A stretch of 64,000 nucleotides of DNA from contig CAZEKF010000006.1 in assembly GCA_964512765.1 (NCBI GenBank), forward strand, positions 1 through 64,000. The letters are read 5' to 3'. A program made the position numbers and the translations under genes. Below, piece by piece: positions 1-8,227 of this stretch; the stretch's first letter is position 1, and every line of letters begins with the position of its first letter. The notes under the pieces are model-generated. The model saw only the letters and a list, made by a program, of their open reading frames with translations. It searched no databases and was not told where the DNA came from. Source of the stretch: GW2011-AR15 sp964512765. Its GTDB lineage: Archaea > Nanobdellota > Nanobdellia > Woesearchaeales > GW2011-AR15.

Positions 1-285
1 ATTCTTGCTGCTACGGCTGCATAATCTGCCTCACGTTCCGCATCTCTATCTGAACCATAATTTGATGCTTTTATCCTTGCTTCAACAGCTGTATAATCTG
101 CTTCGCGTTCTGTATCCCTATCTGATCCATAACTTGCAGCTTCTAATCTTGCTTTCACTGCTGCATAATCTGCCTCACGTTCCGCATCTCTATCTGAACC
201 ATAATTTGCTGCTAAGATCCTTGCTGCTACGGCTGCATAATCCGCTTCACGCTCTGCATCTCTATCTTTTGCATAATTCTTAGCT
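1..285 (-). repeat. 72-bp coding tandem repeat (24 aa), at least four copies
   Basis: The phrase ccataa(t/c)tt recurs exactly every 72 bp at 57, 129, 201 and 273, and the array runs off the left edge. Each copy encodes a unit like YGSDRDAEREADYAAV followed by a variable A-R-x-x-A-A segment. The reading frame is preserved and changes between copies are conservative. The charged/Ala composition suggests a helical or coiled stalk. The first copy (about 265-285) is divergent. Confidence 0.9.
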
Positions 286-1856
286 TCTTCTCTTGCTTCT
301 CTTCTTTCTTTCACTTTTTTCTTTATTGGCTCTATAACAGCATCTACAGTCTTAGCCACCCAAGACTTCTTTTTCTTTTCTTTTTTGTCTTCTTTATCCT
401 GAGAATCCTTAATTTGCTTCCGTGTATCTTTATCTAAGTTAGCACTAGTACTTTTTTTCTTTGTTGGTTCCTTTTTTTTCTTAGGTGCTTTATACTTTTT
501 CTTACTTTTAAACGCTTTTGCAAATTTAGTGTCCGCAAAACTCCATTTTCCAGTAATTCCACTTAATCCAACTTCACCGCTTGTTTCTTCACCAATAACA
601 CAAGCACCGTCGTTACATCCGTTTTCACACACAACGTCGTAATATCTAACGTCAAACTCATTTGCACAGAAATATTCACGTACACCACACAAATGGTCAT
701 CACATTCTTCAACAGTTCTATCTTTAAACAAATCAACACAAGTATCAGTGAAAGCTGGTCCGTAAACAGTCTTAGTTTCTTTTGCAGTTGACTTTACGTT
801 AGGGTTAATACCTGTATCAGCATCAAGACACACTCGTGTATAATCCATGCAAACGCCCATAACACAATGCGGTTTATCACCTGGGCAAGTTTTTTTCACA
901 TAACTAGGTTTTCCACCAGCACACACTGCTTCATACACAACATTTTCTTCTTCATAATCACCGCACCAGTCAACGTAACCTTCTAACCCAGAAAACGCTT
1001 CACCTTTCATAGAAATGTCTTCGCCGTTATCAGAATCAACACAGTCTGATAACGTGTATTGGAAATATCCGTTACAACTTAAGACTTCAGACTTTCTGTA
1101 ACCTTTCCCACATCCGAATACTGTCTTAACACCTTTTGAATATGTTTCAGGATCTTCAGATTCGTAAACACCGCCGTCAACAGTGATTTTATCAACATAC
1201 AGGTTTCTATTTTCTTTTTTCCTGTTATAATCATTCACAAACTTTACTTTTACATCAGACCCGACTAATTTTGTGTAATGAATGTATTTAAACTCTTCAA
1301 AAACTCTATTATCAGGACTGCCTTTAACATTGTAAAAAGTTTTCACTAGTTTATCATCAACTAACAGTTCCATAGTTGGATACTCGCCACCGCCTGGAGT
1401 TCCAGCTGCGAATATTTTAATAACAGCTCCTGCATAGTCACATTCACCTTTTTGTATCAGTTCAGCATTGTCAAGTTTAAGCATGCAATCGTTACTGTAT
1501 GTTTGGGGAAGAGGCATTGCTTGCGTACATGCTTCACCTTCTGCACAAGAAGGCATGGGTGGTTGGCCACAGACAGGGTCATAAACATCCGGACAATCGT
1601 TTGTTTCTTCAATTTGTGTCTGTTCCACACATTTTTCATTAAAAAACTCTGTACATTCGTCAAAGTCAAGGTTATCTACGTAACCGTCTGCGTTAACATC
1701 GTACGCTAGATCTATACCATCTATAGCTAAACTAATAGCTGTTGTATCTAGATCATCCACAATTCCGTCTGTGTTAATGTCACAATCACAGACTTCAATT
1801 GCACTAACTGTTGCCAAACATAATAATAATACTAATAAAACCAATTTTAACTTCAT
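1..1856 (-). CDS. Secreted dockerin-like, Cys-rich surface protein with C-terminal 24-residue repeats (3' end outside window)
   Basis: The reading frame is open from 1856 to the window edge, so the C-terminus is missing. I chose the ATG at 1856 because AGAGGT lies 6 nt upstream; an ATG two codons earlier is possible. Residues 1-19 are a signal peptide (KLKLVLLVLLLCLATVSA). Residues about 22-75 hold two EF-hand-like loops, DINTDGIVDDLD and DVNADGYVDNLD, the pattern of a dockerin type I domain. A long Cys-rich ectodomain with many paired Cys follows, then a Lys-rich linker (about 480-525), then tandem 24-residue repeats rich in Asp, Arg, Glu and Ala. Dockerins bind cohesins in surface complexes; no cohesin is visible here. 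A secreted, calcium-binding surface role is likely; the exact function is unknown. Confidence 0.8.
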   Translation of the reverse strand, partial: MKLKLVLLVLLLCLATVSAIEVCDCDINTDGIVDDLDTTAISLAIDGIDLAYDVNADGYVDNLDFDECTEFFNEKCVEQTQIEETNDCPDVYDPVCGQPPMPSCAEGEACTQAMPLPQTYSNDCMLKLDNAELIQKGECDYAGAVIKIFAAGTPGGGEYPTMELLVDDKLVKTFYNVKGSPDNRVFEEFKYIHYTKLVGSDVKVKFVNDYNRKKENRNLYVDKITVDGGVYESEDPETYSKGVKTVFGCGKGYRKSEVLSCNGYFQYTLSDCVDSDNGEDISMKGEAFSGLEGYVDWCGDYEEENVVYEAVCAGGKPSYVKKTCPGDKPHCVMGVCMDYTRVCLDADTGINPNVKSTAKETKTVYGPAFTDTCVDLFKDRTVEECDDHLCGVREYFCANEFDVRYYDVVCENGCNDGACVIGEETSGEVGLSGITGKWSFADTKFAKAFKSKKKYKAPKKKKEPTKKKSTSANLDKDTRKQIKDSQDKEDKKEKKKKSWVAKTVDAVIEPIKKKVKERREAREEAKNYAKDRDAEREADYAAVAARILAANYGSDRDAEREADYAAVKARLEAASYGSDRDTEREADYTAVEARIKASNYGSDRDAEREADYAAVAAR

Positions 1857-1887
1857 TTTCATACCTCTTCCAAACATAATAATTTTA

Positions 1888-1950
1888 AGTATACAATGTG
1901 TATACTAGTATATAATTATTTCTGTTATTTATTAATCTTTATAAACTCAA
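1888..1950. promoter_or_regulatory. Divergent promoter region with inverted repeat
   Basis: Between the surface-protein gene and polB lies a perfect 7-bp inverted repeat AGTATAC-aatgt-GTATACT (1888-1906), a possible operator. For polB a TATA box (tttataaa, about 1938-1946) sits about 28 nt before the ATG, predicting a leaderless transcript. On the other strand the AT-rich TATATA at about 1903-1914 could serve the surface protein, leaving a roughly 25-nt leader with a Shine-Dalgarno. Confidence 0.5.
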
Positions 1951-1971
1951 ATACCTTTTCCCATCAATAAT

Positions 1972-4293
1972 ATGAAAGGTTTTGTTGTGTATCCAACGTA
2001 TAGAGTAGTTGAAGATAAAACATATGTATATTTATTTGGTAGACTAGAGAATGGTGAATCGTTTTTAACAATAAATCATTACAGACCTTATTTTTATATT
2101 AGAAAAAAAGATAGTAAAAAAATAAAAAAAATAAAGACTGATTTAAATTATGATGTCGAAGATATTAAATTAAAAAATTTCTATGAAAAACCAGTAACAA
2201 AAATCACTTTAAATATGTCAAGAGACGTGCCAGTTCTACGGGACATGTTTCATAAAGAAGATATACCAACGTATGAAGCAGATGTGAGATTTGTCTACAG
2301 GTTCATGATGGATAAAGGCATTAAAGGTTCTTTAGACATTGAAGGTGAATTTAAAAAAGGTAATTATGTTAGCAGAATTTATGAAGAACCAGAGTTAAAG
2401 CCTGCTGAACATAAACCTGAGTTAAGAGTGTTATCAATTGACATTGAAAGCTCAGCTGATATTAAACAACTGTATTCAATCTCTTTATACAGCAAAGATT
2501 TTGCTAAAGTTTTGATTGTTTCAAAAAAAAAGAATCTAAAAAACGCAGAATCTTTTGAAAACGAAAAAGAAGTGCTTGAACGGTTCAAAGAAATAATACA
2601 TAACTATGACCCAGACATTGTAACTGGCTGGCACGTGATTGACTTTGATCTGAAAGTTTTAAAAGAAAAATTTGAAGAACATAAAATAGATTTTTTTTTA
2701 GGCAGGGCAGAATGGCCTGGCAAAATCAGAATTCAAGAGTCTTTTTTCAAAAATTCAACTGCAAACATTGCCGGTAGGATGGTTTTAGACGGTATTCATT
2801 TACTTAAAACTTCATTTATAAATCTAAGTGATTATAAATTAGACACAGCTGCTCATGAAATTTTGGGTGAAAAAAAATTAATATCAGGTGTAGATAAAGG
2901 AAAAGAGATTGAAAGGCAATTTAAAGAAGATCCTCAAAAGTTAGTTGATTACAATCTAAAAGATTCTGAGCTTGTAATAAAAATATTAGAGAAGAAAAAT
3001 ATCATAGATCTAACCGTCCAAAGGTCGTTGCTAACAGGCATGCAACTAGATAGAGTTAGAGGGTCAATAGCTTCATTAGACAATCTGTATCTAAGAGAAA
3101 CTAAAAAACTAGGTTATGTGTGTAAAACATCTGAGTATGGTCAAAGAGAAGCAAGGATAAAAGGCGGTTATGTTAAAGATTCAACACCTGGTATTTATGA
3201 TTTTATTAATGTTCTGGATTTCAAGAGTCTGTATCCAAGTATAATGCGAACATATAACATTGATCCGTTATCATTTATTCCAAAAGAGCTTCACAAAAAA
3301 CATAAAGAATATATTGAAGCACCTAACGGTGCCAGGTTCAAGAAAAAGTATGGGATATTACCGAATTTATTGCAAAGGTTATGGGAGCAAAGGGATGAAG
3401 CTAAAAAAGTTGACAATCAAGAACAAAGTTATGCTATTAAAATAACCATGAATTCAATGTTCGGTGTTCTAGCAAATCCAATGTGCAGATTTTATTCACT
3501 GGAAATGGCAAACGCAATCACGCACTGGGCACAGTTTACTATTAAAAAAACTGCTGCGATTGTTGAAAAACAAAAAGGTTACAAAATCATATACGGTGAC
3601 ACAGATTCAATATTCCAAGAAACTAAAGCAAAAAGTATTGAAAAAGCACGTGAAATCGGAACAGAAACTCAAGCGTTTGTTAATAAATACTGGGCAGATT
3701 ATGTGAAAAAACTTGACCTTGATAATTTCTTAGAACTTGAATTTGAAAAAACTTATATTAGATTCATGATGCCGAAAATTAGAGGTACTGATATAGGCGC
3801 TAAGAAAAGGTATGCGGGGTTGTTAATTAAAGATGGTAAAGAAAAGATTGATTTTACTGGTTTGGAATTTGTTAGAAGGGACTGGACAGACCTTTCAAAA
3901 AAATTCCAACTTGAATTATTGGATAAAATATTCCACAAACAAGAAGTTGTTGATTACATTAAAAAATTTGTTGAAACATTACAAAAAGGCAAGTATGACA
4001 ATTTGTTAGTATATAAGAAAGCTATTAGAAAACCACTAGATAAATATGTTAAGACAACACCTCCGCATGTTAAAGCTGCTCGAAAATTAGACAAACTGAC
4101 TTCAAACATTATAGCATACGTCATGACAACTGAAGGGCCTGAACCTGTACAAAAGATTAAACATAAACTTGACTATAACCATTACATTGAAAAACAAATT
4201 AAGCCAATAGCTGATTCTATACTGGTTTTTTACAATCAGAAGTTTGATAATTTACTGACAGATTCCAAGCAAACTAGTTTATTCAGATTTTAA
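1972..4293 (+). CDS. polB: Family B DNA polymerase
   Basis: This 773-aa replicative or repair DNA polymerase has 3'-5' exonuclease and polymerase modules in the usual order. The exonuclease motifs are Exo I LSIDIES (about 155), Exo II in NYDPDIVTGWHVIDFD (about 213) and Exo III YNLKDSE (about 323). Polymerase motif A is DFKSLYPSIM (about 416), motif B is KITMNSMFG (about 487) and motif C is YGDTDS (about 541), so all catalytic acids are present. The length matches archaeal PolB without inteins. The extreme C-terminus, QTSLFRF-stop, resembles a PCNA-interacting peptide lacking the last aromatic. The gene appears monocistronic with its own TATA box. Confidence 0.97.
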   Translation: MKGFVVYPTYRVVEDKTYVYLFGRLENGESFLTINHYRPYFYIRKKDSKKIKKIKTDLNYDVEDIKLKNFYEKPVTKITLNMSRDVPVLRDMFHKEDIPTYEADVRFVYRFMMDKGIKGSLDIEGEFKKGNYVSRIYEEPELKPAEHKPELRVLSIDIESSADIKQLYSISLYSKDFAKVLIVSKKKNLKNAESFENEKEVLERFKEIIHNYDPDIVTGWHVIDFDLKVLKEKFEEHKIDFFLGRAEWPGKIRIQESFFKNSTANIAGRMVLDGIHLLKTSFINLSDYKLDTAAHEILGEKKLISGVDKGKEIERQFKEDPQKLVDYNLKDSELVIKILEKKNIIDLTVQRSLLTGMQLDRVRGSIASLDNLYLRETKKLGYVCKTSEYGQREARIKGGYVKDSTPGIYDFINVLDFKSLYPSIMRTYNIDPLSFIPKELHKKHKEYIEAPNGARFKKKYGILPNLLQRLWEQRDEAKKVDNQEQSYAIKITMNSMFGVLANPMCRFYSLEMANAITHWAQFTIKKTAAIVEKQKGYKIIYGDTDSIFQETKAKSIEKAREIGTETQAFVNKYWADYVKKLDLDNFLELEFEKTYIRFMMPKIRGTDIGAKKRYAGLLIKDGKEKIDFTGLEFVRRDWTDLSKKFQLELLDKIFHKQEVVDYIKKFVETLQKGKYDNLLVYKKAIRKPLDKYVKTTPPHVKAARKLDKLTSNIIAYVMTTEGPEPVQKIKHKLDYNHYIEKQIKPIADSILVFYNQKFDNLLTDSKQTSLFRF

Positions 4294-4345
4294 CAAATTA
4301 GAATCTGAATATTCGAAAATGTATTACATTTTCGTTTTGTTTGGG
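4281..4345 (+). terminator. Two tandem hairpins after polB
   Basis: Hairpin 1 pairs ATTCAGATT (4281-4289) with AATCTGAAT (4302-4310) and includes the polB stop codon. Hairpin 2 pairs CGAAAATGT (4314-4322) with ACATTTTCG (4326-4334) around an ATT loop and is followed by the T-rich stretch ttttgtttgggttt. This fits a 3' end for polB and may also protect the end of the convergent gene. Confidence 0.5.
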
Positions 4346-4353
4346 TTTGGAAG

Positions 4354-4884
4354 TTAAATTAATAACAATAATAACGGTGTTCCTAAGATAGAGAATAGAA
4401 TAATGTTAAATAGAATATTTGTTATTGCAAACGGCAAATATTTTGGTAGATATGTTGGACTTGTAATAACTGTGAATATTGTGCTTATTGCGTTAATAGT
4501 AATAGTTGCGTAAGTTCCTAAGGTTCTAATTCCTAGTGTAGGAAAAAAGCCTGATAACATTACAACTAAACTGTATATAGGTATGACCCAGAATATGTAA
4601 TTTGCAATAAAACCTCCTGCTAGCATATGGTAAGATATTAAAACAAAAGTTACAATTAATCCTGTTACTGGCCCATATTTTATTGCTGATAACACGCCTA
4701 TGAATGTCACAAGTTCTAGCCCTAACTGTCTTAACCCGTAATTGTTAACAACATAGCTCATCGCTAAGCTTAATATGACTAAAATAAACATGACAAAAAC
4801 TCCTTTGAATATTGCTAACAGTAAAACAAAGATTGCTATGATTCTTAAAATACTAATCAATTGTTTTTTGTTTTTTACCTTCAT
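4354..4884 (-). CDS. Multi-pass membrane protein, ECF S-component-like
   Basis: The 176-aa protein is almost entirely hydrophobic, with about five to six transmembrane segments after a short basic N-terminus. The segment LGLELVTFIGVLSAIKYGP-x-x-G (about 55-75) resembles the substrate-binding S subunits of ECF vitamin transporters and MreD-like folds. A matching segment occurs in the neighbour at 5322-5885 (GFELYSTSTILTGLLLGP), so the two are probable paralogues flanking a Nudix gene in one minus-strand unit. No ECF ATPase or EcfT is in the window, and the substrate is unknown. Confidence 0.6.
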   Translation of the reverse strand: MKVKNKKQLISILRIIAIFVLLLAIFKGVFVMFILVILSLAMSYVVNNYGLRQLGLELVTFIGVLSAIKYGPVTGLIVTFVLISYHMLAGGFIANYIFWVIPIYSLVVMLSGFFPTLGIRTLGTYATITINAISTIFTVITSPTYLPKYLPFAITNILFNIILFSILGTPLLLLLI

Positions 4885-4911
4885 GTTTTCAAAAAGATAA
4901 AGAAATAGAAG

Positions 4912-5316
4912 TTATAAAGTTAACCTTTGAACAACTTTTTCAATTAAATGATCTTTTAGTTTGAAATCAATTTCATTAGGATGTATCCACATTAATTCTG
5001 TATGTTCTTCGCTCATGTTAATTTGAATATCTTTAACAGTGCACAAGTATGTAATTCTAACAATATGTTTTTCATCATCTTTATAGATTGTGGATGCGTC
5101 TAATATTTGTTTTACCTGATCAAGTTCAAGTCCTGTTTCCTCAAGAAGTTCTCTTCTTAATCCATCTATTGGTTCTTCACCATAATTAATCCTGCCGCCA
5201 GGTATGTCCCATATTCCGTGAATGTTGTCTTCTTTGTATTTATCCGACCTTTTAATAAAAAGTATTTTACCGTCATTGTTTATTACTGCTTTGACACCCA
5301 CATAAAATTTGCTCAA
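4912..5316 (-). CDS. Nudix hydrolase
   Basis: This 134-aa protein has a complete Nudix box at residues 40-63: GGRINYGEEP, then REL-L-EETGL, giving the G-x5-E-x7-REUxEExGU pattern that binds divalent metal and cleaves nucleoside diphosphate-X bonds. It begins 5 nt after the upstream membrane gene (5322-5885) ends, so it is probably co-transcribed with it and with the next membrane gene. The substrate cannot be read from sequence; ADP-ribose- or MutT-type oxidised nucleotides are both possible. Confidence 0.9.
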   Translation of the reverse strand: MSKFYVGVKAVINNDGKILFIKRSDKYKEDNIHGIWDIPGGRINYGEEPIDGLRRELLEETGLELDQVKQILDASTIYKDDEKHIVRITYLCTVKDIQINMSEEHTELMWIHPNEIDFKLKDHLIEKVVQRLTL

Positions 5317-5321
5317 TTACA

Positions 5322-5885
5322 TCACCTTAATATTGCGTATAAAATCGGGACAAGAGTCCGAAATATAAACATAGTTAATAAAATATGTGTAAACGTATGA
5401 AACATTGCTGAGCTTATTCTTGCACCCGATATCACAAAGATTGGAACTGTAATAATTTCATAAATAATTACAAATAACACACCAAGTACGGTAATGTTAA
5501 TATTTAGATGGCGAATAAGTCCGCATGTAAGACCTATTAATCCCCATGCAGTCATAGATATATAAGTATAATACTTAATTTTTCCACTGAAAAAATATGC
5601 AAAAAAGTTTGATAATAGCCCTTGTAACATACCATACCACGGTCCTAATAATAATCCTGTTAATATTGTGGATGTTGAATATAATTCAAAGCCTAGTTGA
5701 GGCAACCAAAAAAAATGGTTGTAGATTCTTGAGATTGATGCTAGAAACAAGAGTATAAAAAAGGTAAAAAAAGTTTTGTGCTTTTGAAAAAAAACTAATG
5801 CAAGATAAAATAAGATCAAATAAAGTATGTATCTCCATATGTGGATGTTTTTTAAGATACTAAAATCTAGTTTTTTGTAGTTCAC
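5322..5885 (-). CDS. Multi-pass membrane protein, ECF S-component-like paralogue
   Basis: This 187-aa integral membrane protein has about five to six transmembrane spans. Residues 60-105 carry LPQLGFELYSTSTILTGLLL then GPWYGMLQGLLSNFFAYFF, matching the GxELxTxxGxLxxxxGPxxG pattern of the downstream paralogue and of ECF S-component-like proteins. It is first in a three-gene minus-strand cluster (this gene, Nudix, paralogue). It could act in uptake of a small metabolite, but no transporter ATPase lies nearby. Confidence 0.6.
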   Translation of the reverse strand: MNYKKLDFSILKNIHIWRYILYLILFYLALVFFQKHKTFFTFFILLFLASISRIYNHFFWLPQLGFELYSTSTILTGLLLGPWYGMLQGLLSNFFAYFFSGKIKYYTYISMTAWGLIGLTCGLIRHLNINITVLGVLFVIIYEIITVPIFVISGARISSAMFHTFTHILLTMFIFRTLVPILYAILR

Positions 5886-5980
5886 GATGTGTGTTACAAT
5901 GATATTAAATAAAAAAATATAGGACTCAATGAGGGGACAAAAAGTACACTTTTATATATTAAAATAGTATTCTGTAATGT

Positions 5981-6736
5981 ATGCATAACATAAATTTACT
6001 AAAAAAACTAGGTTTCACTGAGTATGAAGCTCGCACTTATGTTGCTTTATCTGAACTAGGACCAAGTACTGCTAAAGAAATTTCAGAGTATAGTAAACTA
6101 CCTAAGAATAAAACTTATGAAATGTTAAATAAATTAGAGAATAAAGAAAAAATAGTTTCATTACCAGTAACTCCCAGAAAATATAAGATATTAGACATTA
6201 ACCAATTAAAAGAAAATGTCACTGATCAAAAAAAACAAATTAACCTAATTGAAAAAAAATTAAACAAGTTTATTGAAGAAAGTTCTAAACCTAAACTAAA
6301 GGAATTCAAAGAAATATTTTGGATTATTCGAGGGAAAAAAGCTATTATTGAAAAGATGACCAACCAGAATAAAAAAGCAAAAAAAGAAATTCTTTCAATA
6401 AACAGGTTAAGCACAGCTAACCCTGTCAATTTAAGAAACATGAAGATAGCAATTAATAACGGTGCAAAAGTAAAATTCTTAGCTCCTGATCTAAAAAACA
6501 ATAAACAAGCTTTGAAATGGCAATCAATTGGATGTGAATTAAGAGATTATGATGAAATTAAATATGGTCCAATAGGAACAAGAATTGGTGTATTTGATAA
6601 AAAAATTGTAAGAATTACTTTTGGTGAACCTGATGTAAACAGAGAAGAAGATTACATTACACTATGGGCAGAATCACCTCATTTGGCTAATATATTAAGA
6701 AATTATTTCATGAATATTTGGAATAAATCTAAATAA
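5981..6736 (+). CDS. TrmB-family transcriptional regulator
   Basis: This 251-aa regulator has an N-terminal winged helix opening with LLKKLGFTEYEARTYVALSE (residues 5-24), then PSTAKEISEYSKLPKNKTYE and a wing, as in TrmB proteins that control sugar or central metabolism genes in archaea. A coiled linker (about 75-105) leads to a C-terminal domain (about 108-250) of the kind that senses ligands. A TATA box (ttttatatat, about 5951-5960) sits about 25 nt before the ATG, predicting a leaderless mRNA. The last 27 codons are duplicated at 8140-8226, evidence of a lost tandem copy. Confidence 0.88.
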   Translation: MHNINLLKKLGFTEYEARTYVALSELGPSTAKEISEYSKLPKNKTYEMLNKLENKEKIVSLPVTPRKYKILDINQLKENVTDQKKQINLIEKKLNKFIEESSKPKLKEFKEIFWIIRGKKAIIEKMTNQNKKAKKEILSINRLSTANPVNLRNMKIAINNGAKVKFLAPDLKNNKQALKWQSIGCELRDYDEIKYGPIGTRIGVFDKKIVRITFGEPDVNREEDYITLWAESPHLANILRNYFMNIWNKSK

Positions 6737-6740
6737 TTTA

Positions 6741-8111
6741 TCAATTCATACTTGATTCATATGATCCAGTGACTGTTCTCTTCTGTATCTCTAAATCTCC
6801 TCCTGTTTCTCCAGTATATTTTTCAAGATGTTGTAGATAATGACCCATTGCACTATTAAAATCACCAATAGTAAAGATTCCACCTGGTGTACCGCCCCAT
6901 GCTTGTTCATCATACAACACTTTTCTAAACCCTACCAAATATCTTTTTGGATAAATTGATAACCCTCTTGAATTTTGTCTAAGAGCTAGATAAGACGTAG
7001 TACTTGGAGTTCCCATGTTCCCAAACAATTGTTCTATACATGATAGTTGGTCCTGTGAATTAAAACTTGCAATTCTACAAAAGATTCTTGACAACTCACG
7101 ATGAATATTTTTATCAGCTGTATTTCTTTCTAATAACAAATCTCTCATCTCATAAGCAAAAAATTTATCATATCCTCCCTTACGTATTTCTTGTTCTAGA
7201 AAATCTATACCAACTTTTTTTTTTGCTAAATCTACTATTCCATCATTAAATTCGTGCAACCTCTCAATATACGATTGAAACACTCCAAACAAACCAGGAT
7301 CTTGAACTAGGTATTTAAGTGATAACTCTTTCATAGAAGCTTCTGGCCCTTGTGGGATTTGTTCGTATAACCATAACGCTGTTTTTCTTAAATTTGCATG
7401 TGATATAGGTAATACTGTCATTAGTTTGTTTTCAGGGTGAAACCCAGAGGTCATCAACCGAGCAATATCTCTGTTCCTAACATATTTTTTAAGCCCTTCT
7501 TTCCAGAAATTAACTCTTGAAATCGGATATATACTCATGTGAGATACTGTATAATCTCCTTCACCAATAAGAGTTCTAACTGATTCTTCTAAAACCTGTT
7601 CACGGCGTGACAATTTATGATCTATTTTCCTTCCTAACATGTCTGATTGTTTCCCAGCAACAGGATGGCAAACAATTACTTGTCTTTGACCTTTATTCTG
7701 AATATCAAGTAATCTATACATGTTAGTGACTAGATTTCGTCTTTTTGTTTTCGGGTTGACAACTTTAGAAACATCAATTAGGTTTCCTGAGTTTGCGAAG
7801 GTGTAGTGTAAGTCACCAATCTCAACCTGGGTCCCAGGTGGCGCACTAACAAATTCCATTGATTCAAACTGATGTTTAATTGAATAAATAAACTGTTCAA
7901 AATAATATAACATTAACCAGGTTGCTGCATGACTTTCATCATGCGGTCTGTTTAATAAATAGAAATCCAATAATGGATCGACGTTTTCTATATGTGGATG
8001 TGCATTAATAGTTATTATTCTACCAGGATCAACTTCAGGATACTCTGCAACTTCAAAAGGAATTTCCTGTGAAAAACTTCCATTTAACAGCAAATGATCT
8101 AAGTTTGACAT
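6741..8111 (-). CDS. Unknown 456-aa protein, possible partner of the AAA+ ATPase
   Basis: I do not recognise a family. The protein is soluble with no signal peptide or membrane span. Visible features are an early TINAHPHIENVDPLLDFYLL segment, NRPHDESHA with clustered His/Asp/Glu, VIVCHPVAGKQSD, and a Gly-rich GGTPGGIFTIGDFNS near residue 405. It lies 116 nt downstream of the AAA+ gene on the same strand, so co-transcription is possible. It is bracketed by the trmB 3' end (6736) and a second trmB 3' end (8140-8226), which suggests it arrived by insertion or rearrangement into a tandem trmB locus. Confidence 0.6.
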   Translation of the reverse strand: MSNLDHLLLNGSFSQEIPFEVAEYPEVDPGRIITINAHPHIENVDPLLDFYLLNRPHDESHAATWLMLYYFEQFIYSIKHQFESMEFVSAPPGTQVEIGDLHYTFANSGNLIDVSKVVNPKTKRRNLVTNMYRLLDIQNKGQRQVIVCHPVAGKQSDMLGRKIDHKLSRREQVLEESVRTLIGEGDYTVSHMSIYPISRVNFWKEGLKKYVRNRDIARLMTSGFHPENKLMTVLPISHANLRKTALWLYEQIPQGPEASMKELSLKYLVQDPGLFGVFQSYIERLHEFNDGIVDLAKKKVGIDFLEQEIRKGGYDKFFAYEMRDLLLERNTADKNIHRELSRIFCRIASFNSQDQLSCIEQLFGNMGTPSTTSYLALRQNSRGLSIYPKRYLVGFRKVLYDEQAWGGTPGGIFTIGDFNSAMGHYLQHLEKYTGETGGDLEIQKRTVTGSYESSMN

Positions 8112-8139
8112 TTAGTAGGTGTAAAAATAAGTTATTTAT

Positions 8140-8226
8140 AAAGATTATATTACTTTATGGGCAGAAAGTCCTCATTTAACTAATATACTAAGAAACTATT
8201 TTATGAACATTTGGAGGAAAAGTTAA
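8140..8226 (+). pseudogene. Remnant 3' end of a second trmB gene
   Basis: Read on the plus strand, these bases encode DYITLWAESPHL, then TNILRNYFMNIW, RKS and a stop. The intact TrmB at 5981-6736 ends DYITLWAESPHL-ANILRNYFMNIW-NKSK-stop. Protein identity is high while many third codon positions differ, so the copy diverged as a functional gene before losing the rest. No start or upstream coding part remains: the sequence before it is the 5' end of the minus-strand unknown gene. Confidence 0.8.
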
Positions 8227-8227
8227 G

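Noticed and set aside
1..285. Regular 72-bp repeats that might be a CRISPR array
   Set aside because: They are contiguous without spacers and read in frame as a 24-residue protein repeat.
1452..1709. Plus-strand 85-codon frame opposite the surface-protein gene
   Set aside because: It is the antisense shadow of a well-supported secreted protein.
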